Shown piece after piece: positions 52,203 to 62,021 of a stretch of DNA of 64,000 nucleotides. Each line of letters starts with the position of its first letter. The stretch's first letter is position 1. A program made the translations under genes and the position numbers. Under the pieces are notes generated by a model, which did not search any database, had not been told where the DNA came from, and was given only the letters and a program-made list of their open reading frames with translations. This stretch comes from Paenibacillus phytohabitans. GTDB taxonomy: Bacteria > Bacillota > Bacilli > Paenibacillales > Paenibacillaceae. Where the stretch lies: contig NZ_WHOB01000043.1 in the NCBI RefSeq assembly GCF_013141775.1, positions 108,379 to 172,378 of the forward strand, given 5' to 3'.

Positions 52203-52865
52203 ATGAGAATTGTAAAAGAAGCCGAAATACGCAGAAATGAAATTCTTGACGCAGCGGAAGAGCTTTTCGGCCAGAAGGGCTTTGACGGAACCAGCACGGG
52301 CGATATTCTGGGCAAGGTCGGGATTGCACGTGGGACGCTATATTATCACTTCAAGTCCAAGGAGGATATTATGGATGCGCTGATTGAACGGACGAATGCC
52401 AATATTCTGGGGGCTGCGCAGCACATTGCCGCTGACAAGAGCATACCTGTCATTGACCGGATTCTACGCGTGGTTATGGCACTGAACATTAGCGGCGGAA
52501 ACGGAAGCAGCACGGAAATCATGGAGCATATCCACAAGCCGCAGAACGCGCTTATGCATCAGAAGATTCAAAAAGCGATCATCAGCGGTGTTCCGCCGAT
52601 CCTGACACCGATTATCTGCGAAGGCATTGAGCAGGGGATATTCAACACACAGTACCCCTATGAATGTATGGAAATGGTTGTGATCTATGCGAACACGATT
52701 TTTGATGATGACATGGTTGAAATGACGGATGAGGTACGCATGTCACGGGTGCTGGCGTTTATTTCGAATGTAGAAAGGCTGCTCGGGGCGGAAAGCGGAA
52801 GTCTGATGAGCGTAATGCAGATGTTCGGTAACGGAGAGGAAGCCAGAGATGAAGACGGCGAATAG
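52203..52865 (+). CDS. TetR-family regulator
   Basis: 220 residues. The N-terminal HTH is clear: EILDAAEELFGQKGFDGTST and DILGKVGIARGTLYYHFKSK. The ligand domain is unassigned. AAGGAGA precedes the ATG. The gene overlaps the MFS gene by 17 bases and heads a four-gene export operon with a TetR palindrome in front, so it should repress the operon. Confidence 0.93.
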   Translation: MRIVKEAEIRRNEILDAAEELFGQKGFDGTSTGDILGKVGIARGTLYYHFKSKEDIMDALIERTNANILGAAQHIAADKSIPVIDRILRVVMALNISGGNGSSTEIMEHIHKPQNALMHQKIQKAIISGVPPILTPIICEGIEQGIFNTQYPYECMEMVVIYANTIFDDDMVEMTDEVRMSRVLAFISNVERLLGAESGSLMSVMQMFGNGEEARDEDGE

Positions 52866-54156
52866 ATCCGGCAAAGGGTTCAGTAAATTTCTGCTGCTCT
52901 GGTCAGGGCAGCTGATTTCAGCAATAGGAAGCGGGCTTACCTCGTTCGGGCTGGGGATTTATATTTTTCAGCAGACCGGTCAGGCATCCGCGATGGCACT
53001 GGTAACTTTGCTGGCGTTTATGCCTTCGCTGTTGCTGAGTCCGCTAGCGGGGGTGCTGGCAGACCGCTATGACCGCAGGCTGCTGATGGTACTGGGCGAC
53101 AGTCTTTCCGCAACAGGACTTATTTTCATTCTGATCTGTTTACTGAACGGAGAAGCACAGCTGTGGCAGATTTGTATGGGAGTGACTATTAGCTCGGTGT
53201 TCTCCTCGCTGCTTGATCCGGCTTACAAGGCTACGGTTACGGATCTGCTCAGCGAGGAGCAATACACGAAGGCTAGCGGTTTTGTTCAGGTGGCTGGTTC
53301 GGCCAAATATCTGATTTCGCCTGTCATCGCCGGATTTCTGCTCGTTGTTTCAGATGTGAAGCTGCTGCTGATCATCGACATCTGCACATTTTTCGTAACT
53401 GTTGCTGTAACACTTGCTGTACGCAGCGGTCTTTCCCCGAAGAGCTCCGGGCAGGCACAACCCTTTATCCGTGAATTCAAAGACGGCTGGAGAGCTGTTT
53501 CCGGTAACCGGGGCGTGCTCGTGCTTGTGGTTATGACCTCTGTAATGACATTTTTTATTGGTTTCATTGAGACCCTGTCCATGCCGATGATCCTGACTTT
53601 TTCGGACAGTGCGGTATTAGGTACGCTTGAGACTATTATTGCTTCGGGGATGCTTGTGTCGAGTGTGATCATAGGAATGCTGCCGATGAAGAAGGGTTTT
53701 GTCAAAATCCTGTCCGTATCGCTCTTTTGCTCGGGAATAAGTATGGCGGCTTTCGGACTCCGTGAGAATATTGTGCTGCTTGGCATTTCAGGATTTCTCT
53801 TTTTTGCCATGCTGCCATTCACGAATACAGCCTTGGATTATCTGGTCCGCACGAACATCGATAATTCCGTTCAGGGAAGAGCCTGGTCACTTATTGGACT
53901 GGTGTCACAACTGGGGTTTGTCGCCGCTTATACGCTATCCGGTGTGCTGGCAGATTATGTGTTCACTCCATTGCTGGTGACAGGCGGAGTGCTTGCCGGC
54001 AGCGTGGGGAAGGTCATCGGCACAGGCAGCGGGCGGGGCATGGGACTGCTCATTATTATCGCAGGGCTGCTGTTAAGCTTAGCCTCGCTCATCATTTATC
54101 ATTTGAAATCAATTAGAAGCCTTGAGAACAGAGGTGACATATGTACTACCGAATAA
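52849..54156 (+). CDS. MFS drug exporter
   Basis: 435 residues, 12 membrane segments. FLLLWSGQLISAIGSGLTSF and PLAGVLADRYDRRLLMVLGD (motif A) place it in the MefA/enterobactin-exporter-like branch of MFS. Probably exports a drug or peptide. Translationally coupled on both sides (starts inside tetR; its end overlaps the permease gene by 16 bases). Confidence 0.9.
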   Translation: MKTANRSGKGFSKFLLLWSGQLISAIGSGLTSFGLGIYIFQQTGQASAMALVTLLAFMPSLLLSPLAGVLADRYDRRLLMVLGDSLSATGLIFILICLLNGEAQLWQICMGVTISSVFSSLLDPAYKATVTDLLSEEQYTKASGFVQVAGSAKYLISPVIAGFLLVVSDVKLLLIIDICTFFVTVAVTLAVRSGLSPKSSGQAQPFIREFKDGWRAVSGNRGVLVLVVMTSVMTFFIGFIETLSMPMILTFSDSAVLGTLETIIASGMLVSSVIIGMLPMKKGFVKILSVSLFCSGISMAAFGLRENIVLLGISGFLFFAMLPFTNTALDYLVRTNIDNSVQGRAWSLIGLVSQLGFVAAYTLSGVLADYVFTPLLVTGGVLAGSVGKVIGTGSGRGMGLLIIIAGLLLSLASLIIYHLKSIRSLENRGDICTTE

Positions 54157-56459
54157 TCCGCAATGATATTCTCAAAAGCAAAGGGATTACCCTGACCACG
54201 ATGATATTTGTGGCTGCCGCAGCGATGCTGGTTTCCCTGTCAGCAATCCTGGTCGTCAATCTGTCCGGGGCCATTGATACGCTCATGAAGCAGGCCGGAA
54301 CACCGCATTTCATGCAGATGCATTCCGGTGAACTGGATAAGCCGCGGTTTACCGCCTTTGCCGAGCAGAACAGCAAGGTTGACGAATTTCAGGTGCTCGA
54401 TTTCCTCAATGTTGAAGGTACGAGAATTGTGATTGACGGCCAATCGCTTGCGGACAGCGTTCAGGATAACGGCTTCAGCACGCAAAGCGGGAAATTTGAT
54501 TATCTGCTGGACCTGGACGGGAACGTGATTACGGCAGCTGACGGTGAGGTCTATGTTCCGGTTACCTATATGAAGGACGGCTCAGCAAAGGTTGGGAGTA
54601 CGCTCGCAGTGGCCGGCAAGACTCTCACTGTAGCAGGTTTTTTGCGTGATTCACAGATGAATTCGCTGCTTGCCTCGTCCAAGAGATTCCTCGTTAGCAA
54701 GCATGATTATGCAGAAATTAAGGATTCAGGAAGCACCGAATATCTGATTGAATTCAGACTCAAGGACTTGTCCACGCTTGGCGCATTCGAATCAGATTAC
54801 ACCGCAGCAGGTCTTGAAGCCAACGGACCGACCCTAACCTATCCGCTATTCAAAATGCTTAATGCCATATCCGACGGACTCATGATTGCGGTCATCCTCC
54901 TGGCAAGCGTGCTGGTGGTTATTATTGCATTTATGTGTATACGCTTTACGCTCCTTGCAACCATAGAAAGTGATTACCGCGAGATCGGTGTGATGAAAGC
55001 CATCGGATTACGTGTATCTGACCTGAAGAAAATCTATCTTGCGAAATACGCAGGTGTGGCGGCGCTGGGCAGTATTCTCGGGTTTGCGCTTTCGTTCGTA
55101 TTCAGAGGTCTGCTGCTTGAGAATATCAGGTTATACATGGGGGAGAGTGAGAACTCTGCGCTTGCCTTAGGCTGCGGAGTCATTGGGGTACTGCTTGTAT
55201 TCCTTGCGGTTACCGCTTATGTGAATAGGGTGCTGACACGCTTCCGGAAGATTCCCCCCGCAGAAGCCATCCGCTTCGGTACTTCACAGGAACAACCGGC
55301 GGGCTCGAAGCGTTTCAATCTGAGCGGGAACCGGCTGCTGAATACGAATGTTTTTCTAGGCATCAAGGATGTCCTGTCGAGGAAAAGTCTATACGGCACA
55401 ATGCTCGCTGTACTCGTAATTTCTGCATTTATTATGATTGTTCCCCAGAACCTCTACAACACAATTGCCTCCAAAAGCTTCATCACCTACATGGGAATCG
55501 GGGACAGTGATCTGCGCCTGGATATTCAGCAGACCGGCAATATTGCCGGGAAGGCGGCAGATATTGCACAGGCTATGGAGCAGGATGCAGCCATCTCCCG
55601 CTATGCAGTGCTGACAACGCAGGCTCTCAAGGTGAAGCTGGAGGATGGATCGGAGGAACGGTTAAAGGTTGAGCTTGGCGATCATTCGATCTTCCCGGTG
55701 GCTTATTCCCAGGGAAACAGACCGGCTGCGGAGCATGAAATTGCCCTCTCCGCTGTGAATGCGGATGAACTGGGTAAAAAGACCGGCGATTCTCTTACCC
55801 TGATGATCGACGGGGAGGCCCGGGAGCTCACGGTAAGCGGCATTTATTCGGATGTGACCAACGGCGGGAAAACAGCCAAAGCGGTGTTCACTACGAGATC
55901 GGCTGAGGTTATGTGGTCCGTTATTTATGCGGAGCTTGCAGATCCGTCGCTAACCGGCAGCAAGGTAACCGAATATGCGGACCGCTTCAATTATGCGAAG
56001 GTGTCGGGCATTGACGAATATGTTACACAGACCTTCGGCTCTACCATCAGCTCAGTCGGTAAGGCCTCACGGGTAGCCATTACCGTGATGCTGTTCATCA
56101 ATGTACTGATTACGCTGTTGTTTATGCGGATGCTTGTGGCCAAGGACCGGCATTCCATTGCTGTCATGAAGTCACTCGGGTTTACAAATTCGGATCTGAC
56201 TGTACAGTATTTCTCACGTTCGGTATTCGTGCTGCTTATCGGGATGGTTCTCGGCACACTGCTGGCAAACACGCTCGGGCAGGTACTAGCGGGGGTGCTG
56301 ATTTCCTCGTTTGGAGCTTCATCGTTCAAGTTCGTGATCAATCCGCTATCGGCGTATGTGTTATGCCCGCTGATGATGGCAGGCTCAGTGCTGATCGCCA
56401 CGATTATTGGTACAGCAGGAACAGGACGAATTCAAATATCCGGGAACATTAAGGAGTAG
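54141..56459 (+). CDS. FtsX-like ABC transporter permease
   Basis: 772 residues with two FtsX domains: TM at about 17-40, a large external domain, three TM helices (about 245-375), a second external region and three more TM helices (about 645-760). IESDYREIGVMKAIGLRVSD and DRHSIAVMKSLGFTNSDLTV are the family's cytoplasmic signatures. With the next ATPase it forms a mechanotransmission-type exporter for peptides or lipoproteins. GAGGTG precedes the ATG. Confidence 0.92.
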   Translation: MYYRIIRNDILKSKGITLTTMIFVAAAAMLVSLSAILVVNLSGAIDTLMKQAGTPHFMQMHSGELDKPRFTAFAEQNSKVDEFQVLDFLNVEGTRIVIDGQSLADSVQDNGFSTQSGKFDYLLDLDGNVITAADGEVYVPVTYMKDGSAKVGSTLAVAGKTLTVAGFLRDSQMNSLLASSKRFLVSKHDYAEIKDSGSTEYLIEFRLKDLSTLGAFESDYTAAGLEANGPTLTYPLFKMLNAISDGLMIAVILLASVLVVIIAFMCIRFTLLATIESDYREIGVMKAIGLRVSDLKKIYLAKYAGVAALGSILGFALSFVFRGLLLENIRLYMGESENSALALGCGVIGVLLVFLAVTAYVNRVLTRFRKIPPAEAIRFGTSQEQPAGSKRFNLSGNRLLNTNVFLGIKDVLSRKSLYGTMLAVLVISAFIMIVPQNLYNTIASKSFITYMGIGDSDLRLDIQQTGNIAGKAADIAQAMEQDAAISRYAVLTTQALKVKLEDGSEERLKVELGDHSIFPVAYSQGNRPAAEHEIALSAVNADELGKKTGDSLTLMIDGEARELTVSGIYSDVTNGGKTAKAVFTTRSAEVMWSVIYAELADPSLTGSKVTEYADRFNYAKVSGIDEYVTQTFGSTISSVGKASRVAITVMLFINVLITLLFMRMLVAKDRHSIAVMKSLGFTNSDLTVQYFSRSVFVLLIGMVLGTLLANTLGQVLAGVLISSFGASSFKFVINPLSAYVLCPLMMAGSVLIATIIGTAGTGRIQISGNIKE

Positions 56460-56462
56460 GTT

Positions 56463-57227
56463 ATGGAGATGAAGAAGATGATTACCGGTATAAATATAAC
56501 CAAACATTACGGCTCCGGTGATGACAAGCGTAATGTTCTGGGCGGAGTGTCTATCGAAATTAAAGAAGGGGAGTTCGTGTCGGTTATGGGACCTTCGGGC
56601 TCTGGCAAGTCGACGCTGATGTTTGCGCTGAGCGGAATGGAGCGGATTGACGGCGGACGGGTTACTTTTGACGGCAGGGATCTGGGGACACTTGCGGAGA
56701 ATGAGCTTGCTGACCTGCGCAGAACGGGAATGGGCTTTGTGTTTCAGCAGCCGACACTAATGAAGAACTTGAACATCCTGGATAATATTATTCTTCCGTC
56801 CATGCGTGACAACAGGCGCAACGCAGCAGGGATTACTGAGAAAGCAAGACAGCTTATGCAGAAGGTGGGGATCGCGGAGCTGGCGCAGCGGGATATTACG
56901 CAGGCCTCGGGAGGGCAGCTTCAGCGTGCAGGGATATGCCGCGCATTGATGAGCAGCCCGGGCATTATTTTTGCTGACGAGCCGACCGGTGCACTTAACC
57001 AGGCAGCGGCTCAGGGCATAATGAACCTGCTGTCAGAAATTAACGCGGAAGGTACTGCGGTCATGCTGGTCACTCATGATGCAACGATTGCTGCGAGGAC
57101 GGAGCGGATTATGTTCATGTGTGACGGCAGAATCGTCAGCGAGATGCGGCTGCCAAAATATAGCGGCAAGGATATAGAAGGCCGGGTGGAGAAGATCACG
57201 GCTAAGATGCGGGAGATCGGGATTTAA
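56463..57227 (+). CDS. ABC transporter ATPase, MacB/LolD-like
   Basis: 254 residues: Walker A GPSGSGKST, Q-loop VFQQPTLMKNL, a signature altered to QASGGQLQRAGI, Walker B IIFADEPTGALN and switch VTHDATIAART. This is the partner of the FtsX-type permease just before. AAGGAG precedes the ATG three bases after the permease stop. Confidence 0.93.
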   Translation: MEMKKMITGINITKHYGSGDDKRNVLGGVSIEIKEGEFVSVMGPSGSGKSTLMFALSGMERIDGGRVTFDGRDLGTLAENELADLRRTGMGFVFQQPTLMKNLNILDNIILPSMRDNRRNAAGITEKARQLMQKVGIAELAQRDITQASGGQLQRAGICRALMSSPGIIFADEPTGALNQAAAQGIMNLLSEINAEGTAVMLVTHDATIAARTERIMFMCDGRIVSEMRLPKYSGKDIEGRVEKITAKMREIGI

Positions 57228-57303
57228 CGATTGCAAATGAACGATTAGGGAGGGCTGTACGTATTATATTTATTTGCAGACACCAATGAAGAGGTGAGAG
57301 AAC

Positions 57304-58017
57304 ATGCTGACGATCAAACATTTTACGAAGAGCTATAAGGGCGGGAAGAAGGCGGTAGATGACTTAAGCTTAGTGGTCGAACGGGGCGATATCTATGGCT
57401 TCATCGGACACAACGGGGCGGGCAAAACAACGACCATCCGCGCTGTAGTCGGTGTTCTTGATTTTGAAGAAGGGGAAATAGAAATTGATGGAATCTCTAT
57501 TAAAAAAGATCCGGTAGCCTGCAAGGCGAATATTGCCTATATTCCGGATAACCCCGATCTGTACGATCATCTTACCGGCATTCAGTATTTGAATTTCATC
57601 GGCGATCTATTTCGAGTATCCAAGGCAAACCGTGAGCGGCTTATTCAAAAATACAGCGATGCCTTTCAGCTTACGGCTAATCTGGGCGATATGATCTCCT
57701 CGTATTCCCACGGGATGAAGCAGAAGCTTGCGATTATCTCTGCGCTTATTCATGAGCCGAAGCTGCTGGTGCTGGATGAACCTTTTGTAGGCCTGGATCC
57801 CAAAGCTGCGCATACGCTGAAAACCATCATGGCTGAGCTGTGCAGCAGCGGCGGGGCGATCTTCTTCTCGACGCATGTGCTGGATACGGCCGAGAAGATT
57901 TGCAATAAGATCGCGATCATTAAGGCAGGCCAACTGATTGCCCATGGCAGCACTGAAGAGGTGAAGGGCAAGAACAGCCTTGAGGAAGTATTCATGGAGC
58001 TGATCGACAATGATTAA
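57304..58017 (+). CDS. ABC transporter ATPase
   Basis: 237 residues: GHNGAGKTT (Walker A), SYSHGMKQKLAII (signature, SHGMKQK type), LLVLDEPFVGLDP (Walker B), FFSTHVLDTAEKI (switch His). This signature is typical of EcsA/YxlF-like exporters. GAGGTGAG precedes the ATG. It overlaps the permease gene by 8 bases. It may be the second part of the TetR operon, 76 bases upstream, as no terminator is seen. Confidence 0.93.
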   Translation: MLTIKHFTKSYKGGKKAVDDLSLVVERGDIYGFIGHNGAGKTTTIRAVVGVLDFEEGEIEIDGISIKKDPVACKANIAYIPDNPDLYDHLTGIQYLNFIGDLFRVSKANRERLIQKYSDAFQLTANLGDMISSYSHGMKQKLAIISALIHEPKLLVLDEPFVGLDPKAAHTLKTIMAELCSSGGAIFFSTHVLDTAEKICNKIAIIKAGQLIAHGSTEEVKGKNSLEEVFMELIDND

Positions 58018-59608
58018 TATCTGGAGATTGACGAAGCTGCAGCTGCTGTCCACCTTCGGCCTGAATAAAGCGCTGCATACGAAAGACCCTGCAGAGAGAC
58101 GCAAAGCGCTGCTGCTTAGCATAACGATTATGGCCGGTGTGCTTATGATTGGGGCGTTCTCCTTCAGCTACAGCTTCATGATGGGGATGGCATTTGAAGA
58201 GCTGGGGCGGATGTATCTGCTGCTGGCGATTATGATGGCCGTTACTTCGATTGTCGGGTTCTTCACCACGGTCTATAAGGCAAGCGGGGTCTTATTCAGC
58301 TATAAGGATTATGATATGATCATGTCGCTGCCGGTGAAGACGAGTCATGTGGTGGCAAGCCGTGTGCTTCAGCTGTATGTGATGAATCTGTTTTTTACAC
58401 TGCTGGTTATGTTGCCTGCGGGTGCGGTGTATGCGATACAAGTGAATCCGGGAGTACTGTTTTATCTGTTCTTTCTAATGACGCTCTTATTCATCACCTT
58501 GCTGCCGATTATAGCGGCAACGATCATTGGCGCACTCATCAGCTGGGTGTCTTCGAGATTTAGAGCAAGCAAGATGATTAGTGTAGTGTTCACTTTTGCC
58601 GTCCTTATTCTTTTCATGCTGGGTTCATTTAATCTTAATGGAGACCAGCAGGAGCTTGCTGATATGGGGGCAGGGCTGGGTGATGCGATCTTTAAGCTAT
58701 ATCCCCTGGCATCCGTGTATGTCGATGCAGTCTGCTCGTACCGGGTAAGTTCACTGATCTTCTTCATTGCCCTGTCTGTCCTTGCATTTGTACTCTTCTC
58801 CGCCGTGCTGGCAACCCGGTACAAAGCCATTCATACAGGCCTTATGACCAGCCACTCAGGCAGCAGGTATACGATGAAGCCGTTGCAGGCGAATTCTGCT
58901 TTTAAGGCGTTGTACTTCAAGGAGCTGCGCCGCTATTTCAGCTCAGCCAATTATGTGCTGAATACGGGTATCGGTATGGTGCTATTACTGGTTATGTCGG
59001 TTTCCTTATTGTTTGTCAGCTCAGAGAAGCTTGGGGTCGTGCTCAACATTCCGCAGCTATCGGAGTATTTAAGCACGCTGAGTCCGCTTGTGGTTTCCTT
59101 ATTTGTGGTTCTGAGCTGCACTACGGCAAGTTCGGTTTCGCTTGAAGGGAATCATTTGTGGATTTTACAAAGCTCGCCCGTATCCAAGCCAACCATTATC
59201 CTCAGCAAAGTTGCCGTGAATCTCACCATTACGTTACCGGTCATAGCTGTGAGCTGGGGACTGCTTATCTATACACTGCGGACCGGATGGATGGAAAGTA
59301 TATTAATGCTTGTGATCCCTGTGCTCTATGCCTGCTATTCAGCCATGCTGGGTGTGATTGTGAACCTGAAGCTGCCCAAGCTGGACTGGACAAGTGAAGT
59401 TACGGCGATCAAGCAGAGCGCAGCGGTGCTGGTATCGATGATTCTGGGGTTCATCAGTCTGGTTGTTCCGGCCGCGCTGTTCATGCTGCTTCGTTCGGTG
59501 AATGGAAATCTCATATTACTGGGCTATGGAATCCTTATGGCAGCGGTATGCGCCGGAATGTACAGGTATATACGGATTAGCGGGGAGCGGTTGTTTCTGA
59601 GGCTGTAG
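58010..59608 (+). CDS. ABC exporter permease, large ABC-2 type
   Basis: 532 residues with about 12 membrane segments. YKASGVLFSYKDYDMIMSLP and the later FKALYFKELRRYFSSANYVL are typical of large 'ABC exporter' permeases partnered with the preceding ATPase type. Substrate unknown. Coupled by overlap with the ATPase gene. Confidence 0.87.
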   Translation: MINIWRLTKLQLLSTFGLNKALHTKDPAERRKALLLSITIMAGVLMIGAFSFSYSFMMGMAFEELGRMYLLLAIMMAVTSIVGFFTTVYKASGVLFSYKDYDMIMSLPVKTSHVVASRVLQLYVMNLFFTLLVMLPAGAVYAIQVNPGVLFYLFFLMTLLFITLLPIIAATIIGALISWVSSRFRASKMISVVFTFAVLILFMLGSFNLNGDQQELADMGAGLGDAIFKLYPLASVYVDAVCSYRVSSLIFFIALSVLAFVLFSAVLATRYKAIHTGLMTSHSGSRYTMKPLQANSAFKALYFKELRRYFSSANYVLNTGIGMVLLLVMSVSLLFVSSEKLGVVLNIPQLSEYLSTLSPLVVSLFVVLSCTTASSVSLEGNHLWILQSSPVSKPTIILSKVAVNLTITLPVIAVSWGLLIYTLRTGWMESILMLVIPVLYACYSAMLGVIVNLKLPKLDWTSEVTAIKQSAAVLVSMILGFISLVVPAALFMLLRSVNGNLILLGYGILMAAVCAGMYRYIRISGERLFLRL

Positions 59609-59614
59609 CATACA

Positions 59615-59666
59615 AAAGAAACCATTCTTAAAATAGGATTAAACCTTTCAAAGAAGTGGTTTCTTT
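59615..59666 (+). terminator. Probable terminator after the ABC pair
   Basis: AAAGAAACCA (59615-59624) pairs with TGGTTTCTTT (59657-59666) around a long A+T-rich loop. Confidence 0.5.
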
Positions 59667-59720
59667 GTGCTATCTATGACAATAGCTCACCAAGACTAAA
59701 CGGAATGCTATAGTACTCTA

Positions 59721-60542
59721 TTAAGGTTTGGTGCCGCAGGCCATGAAAAATAACATCATCGCATGCGCATCCGGGGAGCGGTCGAATTGTTCATAGGCTC
59801 TGTTCAATTCCTCATACTCATATTCGGTAATGATCCCTTTCTTATAGAATCCGGTGAACCGGTTAATATCAAACTGCCGTTTGAAGCCTTCTATACCGTG
59901 CAGATCGCTATGCTGGAGGATGGCATCCATATCTACATCTGTATAGCCGGATCCGGATAACAGGCGTGGCAGGCTTCGGCCAATGTTGCGGTTTCCGCCT
60001 CTTGAAGCTTGCTGCTGGGCCAGCTTTTGGATAATAGCAGGCATAACTCCTATCTCAGGCTCGATTGCCCCGAAGACACCGTCGTCCACATCAATAATGA
60101 CCAATTTGCCGCCTGGTTTGAGGACACGTCTAAGCTCTGCTGCTGCCTGCTGCGGGTTATATAGATGAAGAAAGATTAAACGGGCAATAACAAAATCGTA
60201 TTGATTGTCGGGCAGTCCAGTCTCATACACCGAAGCATGGGCGAAGGTAAGCCGTGATTCGGGGATGTGGCTTAACCTGAGCTTAGCCTCTTCTAGTAAA
60301 GCATCATCGATATCAAGGGCTGTGATTTCACTGTGCGGGAAGTGCTCCAGCAATTGGGCGGTAACGAATCCCGGACCTGCACCGGCCTCCAGAACCTTCA
60401 TCCCGTCTGCCAATCCGAATTGCTGCAAGGTGCGGTACTCCTTGTTCCAGCCCATCAAAGCCTGTTCCTGCAGGCGCAGCAGTTCTGATTCTGCCCCGTT
60501 ACTGACATTCTGGAAATTATACGTGGAGTTACGTGCGTTCAT
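59721..60542 (-). CDS. SAM-dependent methyltransferase
   Basis: 273 residues, class I fold: MKVLEAGAGPGFVTAQLLEH (motif I), ITALDIDDALL, YDFVIARLIFLHLYNPQQAA and LKPGGKLVIIDVDDG. Similar to UbiE/PrmA-like small-molecule methyltransferases; substrate unknown. GGGAGGC precedes the ATG. Confidence 0.9.
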   Translation of the reverse strand: MNARNSTYNFQNVSNGAESELLRLQEQALMGWNKEYRTLQQFGLADGMKVLEAGAGPGFVTAQLLEHFPHSEITALDIDDALLEEAKLRLSHIPESRLTFAHASVYETGLPDNQYDFVIARLIFLHLYNPQQAAAELRRVLKPGGKLVIIDVDDGVFGAIEPEIGVMPAIIQKLAQQQASRGGNRNIGRSLPRLLSGSGYTDVDMDAILQHSDLHGIEGFKRQFDINRFTGFYKKGIITEYEYEELNRAYEQFDRSPDAHAMMLFFMACGTKP

Positions 60543-60637
60543 AGCTATTGCCTCCCAACCGGCTATTTGTAAATGTTTGGATTTGATAATTTTACCATAC
60601 CGTCCGTTTGAGTTAAACTCCGCTCGAAGGAGCTTAT

Positions 60638-61636
60638 TTAAAAACGCCCGATCTTCGCTTTGACCTGCGCAAGCAGAGGTGCAGCTAGGGCTCTTGCCTT
60701 CCGGGCACCTTCACTCAGGATCGCGTCGATCTGCGCTGGCGCTGCCATTAATTCATTGTATTTCTTCCGGGGTTCCTCCAGAGCAGCTTTGATCACCTGG
60801 AACAGCTCCTGTTTGGCCTCCCCCCAGCTAATGCCGTTTAGATATTGCTTCCTGAAATCCTGTACTTGAGCGGGAGCCGCAAACTCTTTGTACAGCAAGA
60901 AAATATTTGACGTATCCGGGTCTTTCGGTTCCTGGGGAGGCGTAGAGTCCGTTTTGATTTTGCTGATCAGCTTCTTCAGGTTTTCTGGTGTTTCGAACAG
61001 CGGAATCGTATTATTGTAGCTTTTGCTCATCTTCCGCCCGTCCAGCCCTGGAATCACGGATGTGTTCTCATCGACCCTATAATCAGGGAGCTTGAAGGTA
61101 TCTCCATAAATCCGGTTAAAGCCCTCGGCAATATCTCTGGCGATCTCCACATGCTGAATCTGGTCCTTACCGACAGGGACCTTGTCAGACTGGAACAGCA
61201 GAATGTCCGCAGCCATCAGCACCGGATAAGTGAACAGGCCCATATTGACTCCTGCATCTGCATCCACGCCTAATTGAATATTTTGTTCATGAATAGCTTT
61301 GTACGCATGGGCACGGTTCATTAGACCTTTGGACGTCAGGCAAGATAGAATCCAGTGAAGCTCGAAGATCTCCGGCACATCAGATTGACGATAAAAGACT
61401 ACCCGCTCCGGGTCCAGTCCCAGTGCCAGCCATGTAGCTGCGATACCGTAAGAGAGATTACGAAACTCGTCTCTGTCCTGAATGAAGGTTAATCCATGAT
61501 AGTCAGCGATAAAATAAAGTGCAGTACAATCACTTGCCCCGGCGAGTTGCAGTGCAGGCTTGATCGCCCCGATGTAATTCCCCAGATGGACTTTGCCGGT
61601 AGGCTTAATTCCGGTTAATACAATTTCCTTACTCAT
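60638..61636 (-). CDS. trpS: Tryptophanyl-tRNA synthetase
   Basis: 332 residues. Class I signatures HLGN (17-20) and KMSKS (202-206) are intact. It charges tRNA-Trp with tryptophan using ATP. The sequence, with ILSCLTSKGLMNRAHAYKA, resembles the second TrpRS type rather than the Bacillus housekeeping type, so another trpS may exist. GGAGGG precedes the ATG. A T-box leader upstream regulates it by tRNA charging. Confidence 0.95.
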   Translation of the reverse strand: MSKEIVLTGIKPTGKVHLGNYIGAIKPALQLAGASDCTALYFIADYHGLTFIQDRDEFRNLSYGIAATWLALGLDPERVVFYRQSDVPEIFELHWILSCLTSKGLMNRAHAYKAIHEQNIQLGVDADAGVNMGLFTYPVLMAADILLFQSDKVPVGKDQIQHVEIARDIAEGFNRIYGDTFKLPDYRVDENTSVIPGLDGRKMSKSYNNTIPLFETPENLKKLISKIKTDSTPPQEPKDPDTSNIFLLYKEFAAPAQVQDFRKQYLNGISWGEAKQELFQVIKAALEEPRKKYNELMAAPAQIDAILSEGARKARALAAPLLAQVKAKIGRF

Positions 61637-61659
61637 GTTATCCCTCCGTTTATGTAATC

Positions 61660-61960
61660 AAAAAGGGGCCCCCTCATCCTGAAAAGGACGAGAGAACCCC
61701 GTGGTACCACCTTAATTAGCCCGAATTGTGATCCGGACCCGCTTAAACGTATCGCGACATCGCTAAATGCCCTGAATACGCGTCTCTTGTAACGATGAGA
61801 CCTTCGCCAAAGCCTACTTCCTGAAGGTTCGGTTTGGATGCTCAGAAGCCCACTTCGGCATAATCCCTACACTGATTCGCAGCAATCATCAGCTCTCTGG
61901 AGTATTCGTTATGCGTACTCTCTTCGTCATTGCAAAGTTGTATAATATTGTATTACTGTA
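61660..61960 (-). ncRNA. T-box riboswitch leader of trpS
   Basis: The minus strand carries the T-box sequence AAGGTGGTACCACGG (61713-61699), an intrinsic terminator with a GGGG/CCCC stem and T run (about 61702-61660), and stem I with the AGAGAG motif. TGG in GAAGTGGGCTTC (61852-61850) is a plausible Trp specifier codon. Uncharged tRNA-Trp should stabilise the antiterminator and turn trpS on. Confidence 0.92.
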
Positions 61961-61989
61961 TTTTTACAACATCTTAGGGTGAATGTCAA
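61961..61989 (-). promoter_or_regulatory. Promoter of the trpS T-box leader
   Basis: On the minus strand TTGACA (61989-61984) and TAAAAA (61966-61961) are 17 bases apart, just upstream of the T-box leader. Confidence 0.6.
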
Positions 61990-62021
61990 TTGGTAGTTAA
62001 AACAGGTTAGGGAGTGAGTCA

